From assembly GCA_023387935.1 (NCBI GenBank), contig JAEWHG010000049.1, forward strand, positions 1 through 21,398: 21,398 bases of DNA. Reading direction: 5' to 3'. Below are positions 15,817 through 21,398 of this stretch, in pieces. A program made the position numbers and the translations under genes. How positions within the stretch are numbered: position 1 is the stretch's first letter; each line of letters begins with the position of its first letter. The notes under the pieces were generated by a model. It saw nothing but the letters and a program-made list of their open reading frames with translations. It was not told where the DNA came from and searched no databases. Source of the DNA: Bacillota bacterium (GTDB lineage: Bacteria > Bacillota > Clostridia > Peptostreptococcales > Natronincolaceae).

Positions 15817-17151
15817 TTAAATACCTAATAATATACGAGCAACACTAAAATATACAATTAATGCTAATGTATCTACTATAGTAGTAATCAGTGGCCCTGC
15901 CATAATAGCTGGATCCAGTTTAAGCTTTTTAGCTGCCATTGGTAGTAATCCGCCAATGACCTTTGCCATTATTATAGTTGCTACTAAGGTAATAGAAACC
16001 GTTAATGCAATATTAGTTGCTATTTTATCCATTAATATCATTCTAAAAAAGTTTACGAACGAAAGGGTAACACCAACGATTAGACTTACACGTAATTCTT
16101 TCCAAAATACCTTTAAATAATCATCTAGTTCTATTTCTCCAAGTGCCAATCCACGAATTATTAATGTTGATGATTGTGAACCTGCATTTCCTGCAGAGTC
16201 CATAAGCATTGGTACATAAACCATTAATACTACTACAGATTCAAGCACAGATTCAAACCTCTTTATAACTCCACCAGTCAATGTTGCCGTAACCATTAAT
16301 ACCAATAACCACACTATTCTTTGTCTTGCTAATATAAATACTCCCGAATCTAAATATTCCTCGTCTGTTGGCTCCATAGCAGCCATTCTTTGAAAGTCTT
16401 CTGTATTTTCCTGATCAATTACATCCATAATATCATCTACAGTAATTATACCAACTAATCTACCTTCCTTATCAACCACAGGAAGAGTAATAAATCCATA
16501 CTTCTTAAAAAGATTAGCAACCTCTTCTTGATCCTCTAAAGTATGAGTAGATATAAAATCCTCATTCATAATATCTTTAATAATGAGATTTTCATCCGCT
16601 AATACTAATTTTCTCAAAGATACAATGCCTTCAAGCTTTCTTTTGTCATCTAATACATAGCAGGTGTAAATTGTTTCTTTATCCACACCTGTTTTCTTAA
16701 TATGATCCAGTGCATCTTTTACTGTCATCTCTTTTTTAATATCTACATACTCTATTGTCATAATACTACCAGCAGAAGTATCTGGATAATTTAAAAACTG
16801 ATTAATTAATTTTCTTTCCTCATCTGTAGAGGATTTTAATATCTTTTTTACTACGTTAGCTGGCATTTCCTCAAGAAAGTCGATCATATCATCGAAGTAT
16901 AATTCCTCTAATATTTCATTTAATTGAGTCTCGTGTATTGCATTGACTATATCTCTTCTCTGCTGTGAAGTTAAATATGAAAATACGTCTGCAGCTTGAT
17001 CCTTTTGCAATAATCTAAAAACAATAATAGTATTTTTTTCATCTAATTCATTGAAAATGTCTGCTATATCCACAGCCATAATTTCTACAAGCTCTTTTTT
17101 CAGCAGTCCAAATTTTTTCTCTTTAATAAGTTCTAATATTTTTTCATTCAT
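15817..17151 (-). CDS. mgtE: Magnesium transporter MgtE
   Basis: A 444-residue magnesium channel. The N-terminal cytosolic superhelical domain (about 1-130, with LLQKDQAADVFSYL and FLEEMPANVV) is followed by a CBS pair (about 135-255, AGSIMTIEYVDIKKEMTV, DIMNEDFISTH, GIITVDDIMDVI) that senses cytosolic magnesium. A connecting helix leads to five membrane helices. The pore signature MDSAGNAGSQSS is present, and D427 in TTIVDTLAL corresponds to the pore aspartate that binds the ion. The ATG follows AGAGGTG, which lies in a hairpin (17152-17179). A short candidate leader ORF overlaps the start by 8 bases. No M-box was recognised. Confidence 0.95.
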   Translation of the reverse strand: MNEKILELIKEKKFGLLKKELVEIMAVDIADIFNELDEKNTIIVFRLLQKDQAADVFSYLTSQQRRDIVNAIHETQLNEILEELYFDDMIDFLEEMPANVVKKILKSSTDEERKLINQFLNYPDTSAGSIMTIEYVDIKKEMTVKDALDHIKKTGVDKETIYTCYVLDDKRKLEGIVSLRKLVLADENLIIKDIMNEDFISTHTLEDQEEVANLFKKYGFITLPVVDKEGRLVGIITVDDIMDVIDQENTEDFQRMAAMEPTDEEYLDSGVFILARQRIVWLLVLMVTATLTGGVIKRFESVLESVVVLMVYVPMLMDSAGNAGSQSSTLIIRGLALGEIELDDYLKVFWKELRVSLIVGVTLSFVNFFRMILMDKIATNIALTVSITLVATIIMAKVIGGLLPMAAKKLKLDPAIMAGPLITTIVDTLALIVYFSVARILLGI

Positions 17152-17206
17152 CCTTGCACCTCTTTCTAGAGAGACAAGGATCTACTATATATGGTAGAAA
17201 CTTCAT
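17144..17206 (-). CDS. Candidate mgtE leader peptide (20 codons)
   Basis: An ATG at 17206-17204 preceded by AAAAGGAG opens a 20-codon frame beginning MKFLPYIVDP and ending CKDE. Its TGA at 17146-17144 overlaps the mgtE ATG by 8 bases (ATGAATGA). It runs through the hairpin that covers the mgtE ribosome site, so its translation would expose that site. The spacing between GGAG and ATG is only 2 bases, which weakens the case. Short leader peptides with acidic-proline motifs control magnesium transporters in enteric bacteria (mgtL); a similar role here is inference. Confidence 0.35.
   Translation of the reverse strand: MKFLPYIVDPCLSRKRCKDE
17152..17179 (-). promoter_or_regulatory. Hairpin over the mgtE ribosome site
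   Basis: In minus sense CCTTG pairs with CAAGG and CTCT pairs with AGAG, with a 6-base loop. The AGAGGTG ribosome site lies in the 3' arm. An upstream GGAGAGA could pair with the TCTCTC of the 5' arm instead and free the site. Confidence 0.45.
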
Positions 17207-17278
17207 CTCTCCTTTTAAATCTTGATTGTATTATTAAATTTTGCCTATAACTATCGGGGCACGAATCCATTTCTACCA
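17192..17278 (-). promoter_or_regulatory. Long-range pairing in the mgtE 5' region
   Basis: TGGTAGAAA (minus sense, 17278-17270) is the exact complement of TTTCTACCA (17200-17192), enclosing about 69 bases. With the ribosome-site hairpin it suggests a structured leader. It does not match M-box features as I know them. Confidence 0.35.
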
Positions 17279-17288
17279 CCACCTTTCA

Positions 17289-17392
17289 AAAATTGCGATT
17301 GATGCTATGGCATCAACCTTCATGGCGCACTCAATTTAAAAGTTAAGGCTTTTAAATTTCAAGTGCTTAAAATTACGATTGATGCTATGGCA
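17289..17392 (-). repeat. Dispersed element, copy 3 (subfamily B)
   Basis: Same architecture with different sequence in the flanks: a 24-base module (17289-17312, containing GATTGATGCTATGGC), the core (17313-17368) and a second copy of the module (17369-17392, one mismatch). In minus sense the core keeps GCACT, TGA opposite G and AGTGC, but the upper helix is AATTTAAAAG paired with CTTTTAAATT. It starts 5 bases after the rodA stop. Confidence 0.85.
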
Positions 17393-17397
17393 ACGAC

Positions 17398-18504
17398 TTA
17401 AAAATTTATTTTATCTCTTCTCATATTAACATTTAAAACAAGTCCTAATGCGATCATATTTGTTAGCATAAATGTTCCACCGTAACTAACAAAAGGCAAT
17501 GGTTTTCCTGTAACAGGAGCAAGTCCTATGGTCATTGCTATATTTAAGAAAATATGGAAAGCTATCATAAACGTAATTCCAGAAACTAAATATGCTCCAA
17601 AATCATCTTTTGCATCTCGTGCAATTTTAATACATTTGTATAGCATGATAAAGTATAAAATAATAAGAACGGATACACCTATAAAACCTAGTTCTTCAGC
17701 TACAACTGAAAAAATAAAATCCGTATGTTTTTCTGGTAAAAATCCAAATTGGTTGGATGTTCCATTAAATAATCCTTTTCCAAATATCATCCCTGCTCCC
17801 ACAGCAACTCTGGATTGAAGTGTATGGTATCCACCACCAAGTGGGTCTTGCTCTGGGTTCAAAAATATTAAAACACGATTTCTCTGATAAGGATGTAATA
17901 CGCCAAACCAAGCCAATGGTGCTGATATTATCCCAACTACCATAGCAATAAGAATATGCTTATACTTCAGACCTGCAACAAAAAGCATACCGAATATAAA
18001 TGCTGCAAAAATTAAAGTTGTGCCTAAATCTGGTTGTGCAAGTATTAGTACCATTGGAAACCCCGCAAATAATAGTACTTTCAATAAAACCTTAGGCTTA
18101 TGCAGATTATTTTTATTATCATCTAATACCTTAGCTAAACAAATTATAATTCCTAGTTTAGCAAAATCTGAAGGTTGAAAACCAAAGCTCCCAATTCTAA
18201 TCCAACGTTGGGCTCCCCAGGATTCACTTCCCTGTCCAAATATAAATACGGCTAAAAGCATGGCATTACATATCACATATATTGGTATATATATCCTAGC
18301 AAATGTATTATAATCTATAAACAGAATAATTATAATAGCAGCTACACCTAATAATATTGAAATGATTTGGGTTTTTATATACCTTTCACTTCCTAAACTA
18401 TAAGTGGCACTTCCAACTGCTACAACCCCTATTATACAGATTAAAAGTACAACTATTATTAATCCAAAATCTATTTTTTTTAATAGTCTAGTATCAATTT
18501 TCAA
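17398..18504 (-). CDS. rodA: Rod-shape SEDS glycosyltransferase RodA
   Basis: A 368-residue SEDS-family membrane enzyme that polymerises peptidoglycan with a class B penicillin-binding protein, usually in cell elongation. About ten membrane helices are visible. Family motifs include WGAQRWIRIGSFGFQPSDFAK, AQPDLGTT, HPYQRNRVLIFLNPEQDP, and KHTDFIFSVVAEELGF, whose aspartate (D262) is the expected catalytic residue. The start is taken as TTG 18504 because AGGAGG lies 7 bases before it, giving MKIDTRLLKKIDFG, the usual RodA start; ATG codons further up (18540) lack a ribosome site. FtsW or SpoVE is less likely from the motifs. The gene is transcribed alone, with a terminator-like hairpin in its leader. 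Confidence 0.9.
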   Translation of the reverse strand: MKIDTRLLKKIDFGLIIVVLLICIIGVVAVGSATYSLGSERYIKTQIISILLGVAAIIIILFIDYNTFARIYIPIYVICNAMLLAVFIFGQGSESWGAQRWIRIGSFGFQPSDFAKLGIIICLAKVLDDNKNNLHKPKVLLKVLLFAGFPMVLILAQPDLGTTLIFAAFIFGMLFVAGLKYKHILIAMVVGIISAPLAWFGVLHPYQRNRVLIFLNPEQDPLGGGYHTLQSRVAVGAGMIFGKGLFNGTSNQFGFLPEKHTDFIFSVVAEELGFIGVSVLIILYFIMLYKCIKIARDAKDDFGAYLVSGITFMIAFHIFLNIAMTIGLAPVTGKPLPFVSYGGTFMLTNMIALGLVLNVNMRRDKINF

Positions 18505-18561
18505 ATAAGCTCCTCCTTTTAAAAGAGAGTATTGCATCATATTGTTTATCTAAATCATTAG

Positions 18562-18592
18562 AAAAAACTCTCTAGTAATTAGAGAGTTTTTT
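18562..18592. terminator. Terminator-like hairpin in the rodA leader
   Basis: AAAAAACTCTCTA (18562-18574) pairs exactly with TAGAGAGTTTTTT (18580-18592) around a 5-base loop, with T-runs on both strands. It lies 58 bases upstream of the rodA start and about 12 bases downstream of the predicted start site, so it may act as an attenuator. Confidence 0.75.
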
Positions 18593-18610
18593 ACTTCCGC
18601 CTACTTAAAT

Positions 18611-18639
18611 AGTTTACTTTAAATACTGTTATTTTTCAA
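18611..18639 (-). promoter_or_regulatory. Candidate rodA promoter
   Basis: On the minus strand TTGAAA (18634-18639), a 17-base spacer and TAAACT (18611-18616). It is the best sigma-A match between the SASP terminator and rodA. Confidence 0.45.
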
Positions 18640-18682
18640 CCTTTATTGATAAATTTCCTATTTGACCCTGTGATATCATCTT

Positions 18683-18770
18683 AAAATAAAATTTATTCGT
18701 TTACACTCACAAACTTTATATCGCACTCAATTCTAAGCCTTGCTTATAATTTCAAGTGGTCAAAACAAAA
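18683..18770 (-). repeat. Dispersed element, copy 4 (subfamily A, degenerate)
   Basis: Module 18683-18712 and core 18713-18761; the second module is reduced to AAAACAAAA, which merges with the SASP terminator. The core helix has two mismatches (GCACT became CCACT in minus sense; AATTATAAG opposite CTTAGAATT), so this copy looks decayed. Confidence 0.8.
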
Positions 18771-18807
18771 CAAAGCGAAGCAGATCCGCTTCGCTTTGTT
18801 TTGTTTT
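18762..18807 (-). terminator. Very stable terminator of the SASP gene
   Basis: A perfect 20-bp stem (18762-18781 with 18788-18807) and a 6-base loop AGATCC. On the minus strand it ends in GTTTTGTTTT. It starts 8 bases after the SASP stop. Confidence 0.9.
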
Positions 18808-18815
18808 GTTAAATA

Positions 18816-19028
18816 CTATTTTCCACTTAATTGTCTTTGAGCTTGCTCAACTAATTTTTTAGTCATATATCCGCCAACATAACCATTTTGTCTAGATGTT
18901 AAGTTACCTTTGTCAGATGCTTCATAGTTGCTTAATCCAAGTTCACTAGCGATTTCTGCTTTCATAGAGTTTAAAGCTTGTCTAGCTTCAGGAACTACTA
19001 TTTTGTTTGAGCTTTTGTTGTTTGTCAT
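18816..19028 (-). CDS. Alpha/beta-type small acid-soluble spore protein
   Basis: A 70-residue DNA-binding protein that coats and protects spore DNA. The two conserved regions are present: VVPEARQALNSMKAEIASELGL with the germination protease site (cleavage expected after E25 in AEIASE), and GNLTSRQNGYVGGYMTKKLVEQAQ. Length is typical. The ATG has AAAGGAG. It is a single-gene unit with a very stable terminator. Such genes use sigma-G; upstream GGTATG could be a -35 box, but no good -10 box follows, so the promoter is left open. Confidence 0.96.
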   Translation of the reverse strand: MTNNKSSNKIVVPEARQALNSMKAEIASELGLSNYEASDKGNLTSRQNGYVGGYMTKKLVEQAQRQLSGK

Positions 19029-19223
19029 AATATTATATCTCCTTTCGAATTCTACCTTTTTAATAGTAGTAGCTATATGCTACATACCTATTATCTGTAA
19101 TCTTTCTTGTTTTACACATTGTAAATTTTACTAACAAAAGTAAAATAAGGGTAAAATTTAATTTAGTTTATAATATTATGACCCGTTTTATAAAACAGAT
19201 ATCTATGTCTTAGAAAAAGTTCA

Positions 19224-20387
19224 TTAAAACTTATTTTCAGCAGCAACATGTTTTTTTAATATTAAAATTAATATAATAGATATTATCAAGTATACAGCCA
19301 CTAATCTAAATCCAATTGTTACTCCCCAAATATCATTAACCTGCCCAATGACTGCATTTCCTACCATATTTGTTGCAGAGCTGATTGTAATAATTACACC
19401 CATAACCACGCTGGCTTCTTTGTCAAATTCCTTCAATAGTAAAGCAAATGCGGTAGGATAAATAATTGAGAAAAAGAATCCAGATAATGAAATAAGAATA
19501 ACTAATTTATTGGAAACCAATGTACCAGAGATAAATAATAATACAGCTATTGTTAGAAAGCCAATAATACTTTTAAAATAACCTAATTTTTCTACTATAA
19601 AACCGCCTATTAGCCTACCAAATGCAAAAATTCCAAAAAAGATTGATAGATATGTTGCACTTTTTAATGAATCTATTTCTTTAGCATTTTGAAGATAGGT
19701 TGTTAACCAATTTGCAACGCCTAATTCTGCCGCTACGTAAAATCCAAGTATAAATGAAAATAATAAAACCTTTTTATTAAATATTATTTCCTTTAAAGGA
19801 CGTTTTTCTGTAGAACTTTCTTTTTCCATTTTAGGGAATCGACAAGCTAATAGAAAAATCGTAAACATAATAATGATTGGAACCGTCATACCATAAATTT
19901 TTTGCCAAGGCCAACTATGATCTAAAGCTATTCCAGAATATCTTGGTCCTATAGTAGCGCCTAATCCATAGAAAAAATGTAATAGATTCATCATTATTCC
20001 TTGATTGTTTCTAAATACAACAGGAGTAAGCGTGTTTGCACCGATACTAAGACTACCGTAACCATAATTTAATATTGCCATAAACGATAAAAATAAAATA
20101 TAATTGCTAGAAATAGACATTCCAAAGATTCCTATCATTGTACATATAATGCCTAAGAATAAAAGTTTCTTTTGCCCTAATGAATTTGCAATATTTCCTC
20201 CAACAAAATTTGCTATAATGTATCCTAAACTTGCTATAAATAAGAATAACCCAATATCTTTGTACCCTATAGAGTAAAACCTTTGAATTGATGGTATTAC
20301 TGCACCTCTTATACTTTCTAAAAACCCTAGTAAAGCCATAGTTAAAAAAGTTAATCCTATTAGCATATTAATCTGAGATTTTTTCAT
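19224..20387 (-). CDS. MFS transporter, FucP-like sugar permease type
   Basis: A 387-residue membrane transporter with about 12 helices in two halves of six, joined by a basic-acidic loop (RFPKMEKESSTEKRPLKE). The N-half carries the MFS loop motif in degenerate form (GGNIANSLGQKKLLFLG), and the C-half has GRLIGGFIVEKLGYF. The sequence HFFYGLGATIGPRYSG in the fifth helix region is typical of the FucP/sugar-proton branch, so the substrate may be a sugar, but it cannot be defined. The ATG has AGGAGGAAAG. It is transcribed alone; no metabolic genes are adjacent. Only a weak hairpin (AAGTT/AACTT, then T) overlaps its stop. Confidence 0.82.
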   Translation of the reverse strand: MKKSQINMLIGLTFLTMALLGFLESIRGAVIPSIQRFYSIGYKDIGLFLFIASLGYIIANFVGGNIANSLGQKKLLFLGIICTMIGIFGMSISSNYILFLSFMAILNYGYGSLSIGANTLTPVVFRNNQGIMMNLLHFFYGLGATIGPRYSGIALDHSWPWQKIYGMTVPIIIMFTIFLLACRFPKMEKESSTEKRPLKEIIFNKKVLLFSFILGFYVAAELGVANWLTTYLQNAKEIDSLKSATYLSIFFGIFAFGRLIGGFIVEKLGYFKSIIGFLTIAVLLFISGTLVSNKLVILISLSGFFFSIIYPTAFALLLKEFDKEASVVMGVIITISSATNMVGNAVIGQVNDIWGVTIGFRLVAVYLIISIILILILKKHVAAENKF

Positions 20388-20484
20388 TTCTTTCCTCCTG
20401 CAGTATGTATGATCTACTCCTTATTGTATTTGATTTTGGAGAAAATAACAAAAACTTTTTTATATTCAAATAAATAAGACCCTC

Positions 20485-20517
20485 ACCCATCAGCCCAATC
20501 AAAGATTGCTGATGGGT
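20485..20517. repeat. Strong hairpin between two minus-strand genes
   Basis: ACCCATCAGC (20485-20494) pairs with GCTGATGGGT (20508-20517), extended by AATC/GATT after a 2-base bulge, leaving a 3-base loop. The minus-strand tail GAGGGTCTTATTTATTTG is only moderately T-rich. It lies between the Gly-rich gene's terminator and the MFS gene. Confidence 0.7.
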
Positions 20518-20545
20518 CCCAGGAACCTTGTTTTATTCATAATAA

Positions 20546-20570
20546 AAATGCTAGACAATGTCTAGCATTT
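20546..20570 (-). terminator. Terminator of the Gly-rich miniprotein gene
   Basis: AAATGCTAGAC pairs exactly with GTCTAGCATTT around a 3-base loop; TTTTTATT follows on the minus strand. It lies 15 bases after the stop at 20586. Confidence 0.85.
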
Positions 20571-20585
20571 CGGAGTCATTTTTAA

Positions 20586-20822
20586 CTAAAATTTCAGAAA
20601 GTTTCCGCCACCAAAAATTAGTAGTATTACTAAGAATATAAGTAATAAGCTATTATCCAAGCAACCAAAGATTGATCCGATTCCACCTATACCTCCAATT
20701 CCACTACCAAATAATATAAAAAGTACGATCAGTATTAAAAATATATTATTATTTTTACCGCTACCGCAACCACCGCCGCCAAATAATGAACCTAATAAGT
20801 CAGTTTTATTATTTTCACCCAT
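20586..20822 (-). CDS. Gly-rich two-helix membrane miniprotein
   Basis: A 78-residue protein of unknown function. A short polar N-terminus leads to a Gly cluster with a Cys (GGGGCGSG), then a hydrophobic helix (about 28-40), a Gly-Ile repeat (GIGGIGGIGSIFGC) and a second hydrophobic helix (about 57-71) ending in FGGGNFLKF. The composition recalls small spore-coat or membrane proteins of Firmicutes, but no family is assigned. The ATG follows AGGGGTG. It has its own terminator. A sporulation role is only a guess from composition. Confidence 0.6.
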   Translation of the reverse strand: MGENNKTDLLGSLFGGGGCGSGKNNNIFLILIVLFILFGSGIGGIGGIGSIFGCLDNSLLLIFLVILLIFGGGNFLKF

Positions 20823-21034
20823 ATTTACACCCCTTCATTTCTATATATTATATTTTCATTTCTATTTCATAATATGTAAAAATCAATAAAATGTGATACA
20901 AAACTACTTTTAATATTAATATTATTAATTTTTGTGATTTCTGTCATATAAACCTTCATCAAAGTGAATTACTATAATATTAAATAAAACCTTAAGCCTT
21001 AACATAGCAAAAAATAATTTTAGGAGGAAAATAT

Positions 21035-21398
21035 ATGAGCGCATTTCTAGGACCTATTCACCATTGGTTGTTTAACAAAATTACATTATTTGAAAATCTT
21101 GAGGAAAATATCAATAAAGATGTTGTTGCTAAATATGGAGATACAGCATTAGCTATAATAAATGAAATACAAGGAAAATATGGAGAATTTACTCCAAAAC
21201 TGCCTTTAGAAAATTTAATCGATACAAATAATATTCATGGATGGCTTCAAAATAGAATTTCTATAGCAGAAACAAGACAAGCAGCAACTTTAAAAACTTT
21301 TATAGACAATTTCGGAACAGAAGTAATCCTAATATTAGAAAAAAATTATATAGACCAAGGAAGTAATGTTGGTGCTTTAGCTTCTAAAGAAACTGATG
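21035..21398 (+). CDS. Partial protein of unknown family (N-terminus)
   Basis: The first 121 codons of a plus-strand gene that runs off the right edge. It begins MSAFLGPIHHWLFNKI and continues with helices (NINKDVVAKYGDTALAIINEIQ; GWLQNRISIAETRQAATLKTFI). The His pair in GPIHHW and a further HGW at about residues 68-70 could bind a metal or heme, but this is not shown. I recall clostridial proteins starting in this way without an assigned function. The ATG has a strong AGGAGG ribosome site at 21022-21027. A TATAAT at 20973-20978 is a possible -10 box, without a clear -35. Confidence 0.7.
   Translation, partial: MSAFLGPIHHWLFNKITLFENLEENINKDVVAKYGDTALAIINEIQGKYGEFTPKLPLENLIDTNNIHGWLQNRISIAETRQAATLKTFIDNFGTEVILILEKNYIDQGSNVGALASKETD

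Noticed and set aside
17152..17288. M-box (magnesium) riboswitch upstream of mgtE.
   Set aside because: The region is too short and lacks the conserved M-box segments as I remember them; an Infernal search would settle it.
19170..19226. Terminator of the MFS gene (AAGTT/AACTT hairpin and the GTTTTATAAAAC palindrome).
   Set aside because: The first is only 5 bp and overlaps the stop codon; the second has no T-tract. Neither is firm enough to annotate.

Overview
The window reads as chromosomal DNA of an anaerobic, endospore-forming, low-GC Firmicute of the Clostridia (Alkaliphilus-like; the genus is inference). Evidence: strongly AT-rich DNA with AGGAGG-type ribosome sites, an oxygen-sensitive class III ribonucleotide reductase (nrdD-nrdG), and spore genes: sleB-ypeB cortex lysis pair, an alpha/beta-type SASP, and a SpoVB-like flippase with a sigma-E-like promoter. 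Almost all genes are on the minus strand; only pepV, a membrane-anchored Cys-cluster protein and the partial gene at the right edge are on plus. No rRNA, tRNA, IS transposase, prophage or CRISPR array was seen.

Layout, left to right. 1-124: partial minus gene, possibly a nucleoside 2-deoxyribosyltransferase-like protein. 448-3270: nrdD-nrdG operon with a good sigma-A promoter, a NrdR-box-like site and a long terminator. 3504-5063: SpoVB/MurJ-like flippase. 5292-6134: a stand-alone WYL-like mini-protein and a four-helix membrane protein, with a three-way-junction-like RNA between them. 6418-8343: Uup/YfmR-type ABC-F ATPase, divergent from pepV (8478-9815). 9921-11159: murI plus a small acidic protein. 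11160-11510: a gene-free stretch with two hairpins. 11511-13324: Cys-cluster protein, ferredoxin-like protein and a zinc-ribbon protein. 13556-15661: sleB-ypeB. 15817-17206: mgtE with a candidate leader peptide. 17398-18504: rodA with a terminator-like hairpin in its leader. 18816-19028: SASP. 19224-20387: MFS transporter. 20586-20822: Gly-rich membrane miniprotein. 21035 to the edge: gene of unknown family.

The most unusual feature is a dispersed intergenic element present four times (279-366, 13387-13496, 17289-17392, 18683-18770). All copies have the same orientation, and all sit just downstream of a minus-strand gene, three of them joined to its terminator T-tract. Each has a conserved core hairpin: an invariant foot (GCACT/AGTGC), an asymmetric internal loop and an upper helix whose two arms change together between subfamilies. 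The core is flanked by 24-30 bp direct repeats whose sequence differs between subfamilies but matches within a copy. This looks like a mobile, REP-like structured repeat. Second in interest is a possible 20-codon leader peptide that overlaps the mgtE start and runs through a hairpin covering the mgtE ribosome site, where no recognisable M-box is present.

Several starts were moved from the longest open frame because the Shine-Dalgarno decides otherwise: pepV ATG 8478, WYL-like ATG 5558, ferredoxin ATG 12876, rodA TTG 18504.
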